Below the pieces are notes generated by a model. It did not search any database. It saw only the letters and a list, made by a program, of their open reading frames with translations, and had not been told where the DNA came from. From Candidatus Thiodictyon syntrophicum (GTDB lineage: Bacteria > Pseudomonadota > Gammaproteobacteria > Chromatiales > Chromatiaceae): a stretch of DNA of 64,000 nt. Both the position numbers and the translations under genes were made by a program. The stretch covers positions 3,435,501 through 3,499,500 of the forward strand of contig NZ_CP020370.1 in the NCBI RefSeq assembly GCF_002813775.1, written 5' to 3'. Numbering within the stretch: the stretch's first letter is position 1; each line of letters opens with the position of its first letter. Of the stretch, positions 62,272 to 64,000 are shown one piece after another.

Positions 62272-63335
62272 AGCGTCTCGGGGACCTGTGGCCGCGGCTC
62301 GTGGCCTTCGAGAACCTCTGGTTCGCCTGGCGGCGCGCCCGCCGCGGCAAGTCGCGCTCCCAGGGCACCGCGCTCTTCGAACTGGATCTGGAGCACAACC
62401 TGGTCGGGCTGCAGCGCGAACTCACGCAGGGCACCTGGACCCCGGGTCCCTTTCGGCTCTTCACCATCTACGAGCAGAAGGCGCGGCTGATCGCGGCGGC
62501 GCCCTTCCGCGACCGCGTGGTCCATCACGCGGTGATGCGGGTCATCGAGCCGCCGCTGGACGCCCGCTTCATCTCCGACAGCTATGCCTGCCGCCGCGGC
62601 AAGGGTACCCATCGGGCGGTGGCGCGCTACCAGGAATGGGCGCGCCGCTACCGCTACGCGATGAAGCTCGATGTCCGGCGCTACTTTCCGTCCATCGACC
62701 GGCTACTGCTGCGGGATTGTCTGGCGCGCCGAATCAAGGATCGGCGGGTCCTGGCCCTGCTCGAGCAGATCATCGATTCGGGACCTGACTACAGCGAGCG
62801 GCCCGCGCCCTTTCCCGGCGATGACCTGTTGACCCCGCTGGAGCGCCCGCTCGGCATCCCGATCGGGAATCTCACCAGCCAGTTTTTCGCCAACCTGTAC
62901 CTGGATGATTTCGACCACTGGGTCAAGGAGTCCCTGCGCTGTCCCGCCTATCTGCGCTATGTCGATGACATGGTGCTGCTGGCCGATGACAAGCAGCAAC
63001 TGGCGGACTGGCGCGCGGCCATCGGTGAGCGGATGGCGGCGCTGCGCCTGCGTCTGCATCCCGAGCGCGGGCAGATCGAGCGCACCGCCGACGGCTTCAC
63101 CCTCTTGGGTTACCGGGTGTTCCCCGGCTTTTGCCGACTGCGCAGCGAAAACCCCATTCGCTGCGGGCGCCGCCTGCGGGGTCTGGCCGCGGCCCTGGCC
63201 GCGGGGCGGATCGGCTGGGAGCCGATCGACGCCTCGATCCACGCCTGGGTCGGTCATGCCTGCCAGGCCGATACGCTCGGACTGCGCACGGCGGTGCTGG
63301 GTAGGCTAGTATTCAGTCGTGGGGGCGGCGCCTGA
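62268..63335 (+). CDS. diversity-generating retroelement reverse transcriptase
   Basis: A 355-residue reverse transcriptase. Motifs: RDRVVHHAVMRVIEPPLDAR (RT2), YRYAMKLDVRRYFPSIDR (RT3), GIPIGNLTSQFFANLYLDDF (RT4; the IGxxxSQ box that marks DGR enzymes) and LRYVDDMVLLADD (RT5 catalytic YVDD at about residue 230). It copies the template-repeat RNA with adenine misincorporation and, with Avd, rewrites the variable repeat. The gene ends three bases before the template repeat. Confidence 0.95.
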   Translation: MKRLGDLWPRLVAFENLWFAWRRARRGKSRSQGTALFELDLEHNLVGLQRELTQGTWTPGPFRLFTIYEQKARLIAAAPFRDRVVHHAVMRVIEPPLDARFISDSYACRRGKGTHRAVARYQEWARRYRYAMKLDVRRYFPSIDRLLLRDCLARRIKDRRVLALLEQIIDSGPDYSERPAPFPGDDLLTPLERPLGIPIGNLTSQFFANLYLDDFDHWVKESLRCPAYLRYVDDMVLLADDKQQLADWRAAIGERMAALRLRLHPERGQIERTADGFTLLGYRVFPGFCRLRSENPIRCGRRLRGLAAALAAGRIGWEPIDASIHAWVGHACQADTLGLRTAVLGRLVFSRGGGA

Positions 63336-63338
63336 GCG

Positions 63339-63455
63339 CACCCGGGTGTTGCGCGGCGGGTCTTGGAACAACGACGGCCGTAACCTGCGCGCCGCGGTCC
63401 GTAACAGGAACGCGCCGGACAACCGGAACAACAATCTCGGTCTGCGTCTCGCCAG
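63339..63455 (+). other. template repeat (TR) of the diversity-generating retroelement
   Basis: 117 bases right after the reverse transcriptase stop codon. Read in the target frame it would give an Asn-rich version (SWNNDGRNLRAAVRNRNAPD) with six of the seven variable codons AAC, the codon that yields the widest set of amino acids when adenines mutate. The ends are identical to the VR. Confidence 0.95.
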
Positions 63456-64000
63456 CCCGCCCGTGCGTCCCAGGGCCGCCATGTCTCAGTCGAGGGAGCG
63501 CGGATATGGCGGGTGCGGCGACGGGTGATCATGAGCGCCGTTCCGGGTTCGGCAGGGTCGCCGGGCCGAACAGCTTGCCAAGGTCGGCGGAAACGGGGGT
63601 GAGTAGCCCACGCGCGAAAGTCCCCGTTTCACTTCTGCAACCGGTCGCTCGCCGACTCCCGCGACTGCCGTGCCCGGGACCGGGCTGGTGTCCATTCACC
63701 CCGCGTCCGCTGTAAGCCTCGACCGCCGGTCGCGCAGCGACGCTGTGGGAGCGGCTTCAGCCGCGACGAGTCCGCGGGAACTTGCGCGGTCCCGCGCTAA
63801 CCCGCGCGTGGCCTTCACGCGAAGGGCACGGCAGTGTGCGAGGTCGCGTCGCGGCTGAAGCCGCTCCCACGGGGGGTCAAACGGCCGGAGTCCAAGGCTT
63901 CAGCCTTGGCGCCCGCTCCAAGGCGTAAGCCTGGGACTCCGGCAAGGAACCCGAGCGGCGCGGCCTCAGCCGGTCATGCCGAAGAACCAGGCCCGATGGT
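63456..64000. repeat. intergenic repeats downstream of the DGR
   Basis: No gene recognised. A GTGGGAGCGGCTTCAGCCGC unit at 63745-63768 pairs exactly with 63847-63870. A second palindrome pairs CCGGAGTCC near 63883 with GGACTCCGG near 63933 and contains CCAAGGCTTCAGCCTTGG. The first 280 bases show no repeats or sites I can name. Confidence 0.6.

Noticed and set aside
63966-64000. Possible 3' end of a minus-strand gene (ending AWFFGMTG)
   Set aside because: Only ten codons are visible, too few to support a gene.

Overview
The window is a GC-rich chromosomal segment of a gammaproteobacterium. The housekeeping genes (tex, ogt, xerD, yajQ, an Mrp/Mnh antiporter operon, type II secretion-type LMC genes) and the many two-component, HD-GYP and interspersed-repeat elements suggest a large-genome purple-sulfur-type bacterium (Chromatiaceae). 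That placement is an inference from gene content, not from a marker gene. No rRNA, tRNA or CRISPR array was seen.

Bases 1-17150 hold the 3' end of tex, a lone antitoxin with a DUF29 remnant, a MATE exporter, an Rpn-family nuclease and a metallophosphoesterase. A roughly 2.7 kb stretch (MATE end, Rpn, phosphoesterase) is tandemly duplicated. The second copy is split by a giant CheB-CheR-PAS hybrid kinase and a degenerate HD-GYP protein, and an intact REC/HD-GYP regulator follows. ogt and xerD close the region. Bases 17185-19991 are an insertion sequence with perfect 17-bp ends and an 11-bp target duplication; it carries a DruA-like (DUF4338) gene plus a transposase. Bases 20135-26280 hold yajQ, a DsbC-like isomerase, a PP2C phosphatase and an iron-type ABC importer followed by a ChrB-like secreted protein.

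Bases 26864-48217 look like one long co-directional block of lower GC: a PKD-repeat surface protein, an RHS/YD-repeat protein, an ABC exporter, an HExxH-PDZ peptidase, a radical SAM/SPASM enzyme, a 194-residue protein with cysteine every fifth residue, a PqqD-like peptide-recognition protein, a Lon-type AAA protease, a second (B12-type) radical SAM protein, and secreted DUF1573, beta-propeller and FlgD-like proteins. Overlaps and short gaps indicate an operon. I read it as an undescribed RiPP-like pathway that modifies, exports and displays a cysteine-pentad protein.

Bases 48387-50708 carry compact GspC/M/L-like genes and a PEP-CTERM-like protein. Bases 50834-57517 are an Mrp Na+/H+ antiporter operon interrupted by a coiled-coil PD-(D/E)XK-like gene. 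Bases 57969-63455 hold a ParD gene with a truncated ParE, then a complete diversity-generating retroelement. Its parts are a DUF4062-STAND NTPase-FGE/C-type-lectin target with its variable repeat, Avd, a reverse transcriptase and the template repeat. All 12 differences between the two repeats fall on template adenines. The end of the window is filled with interspersed palindromic repeats.
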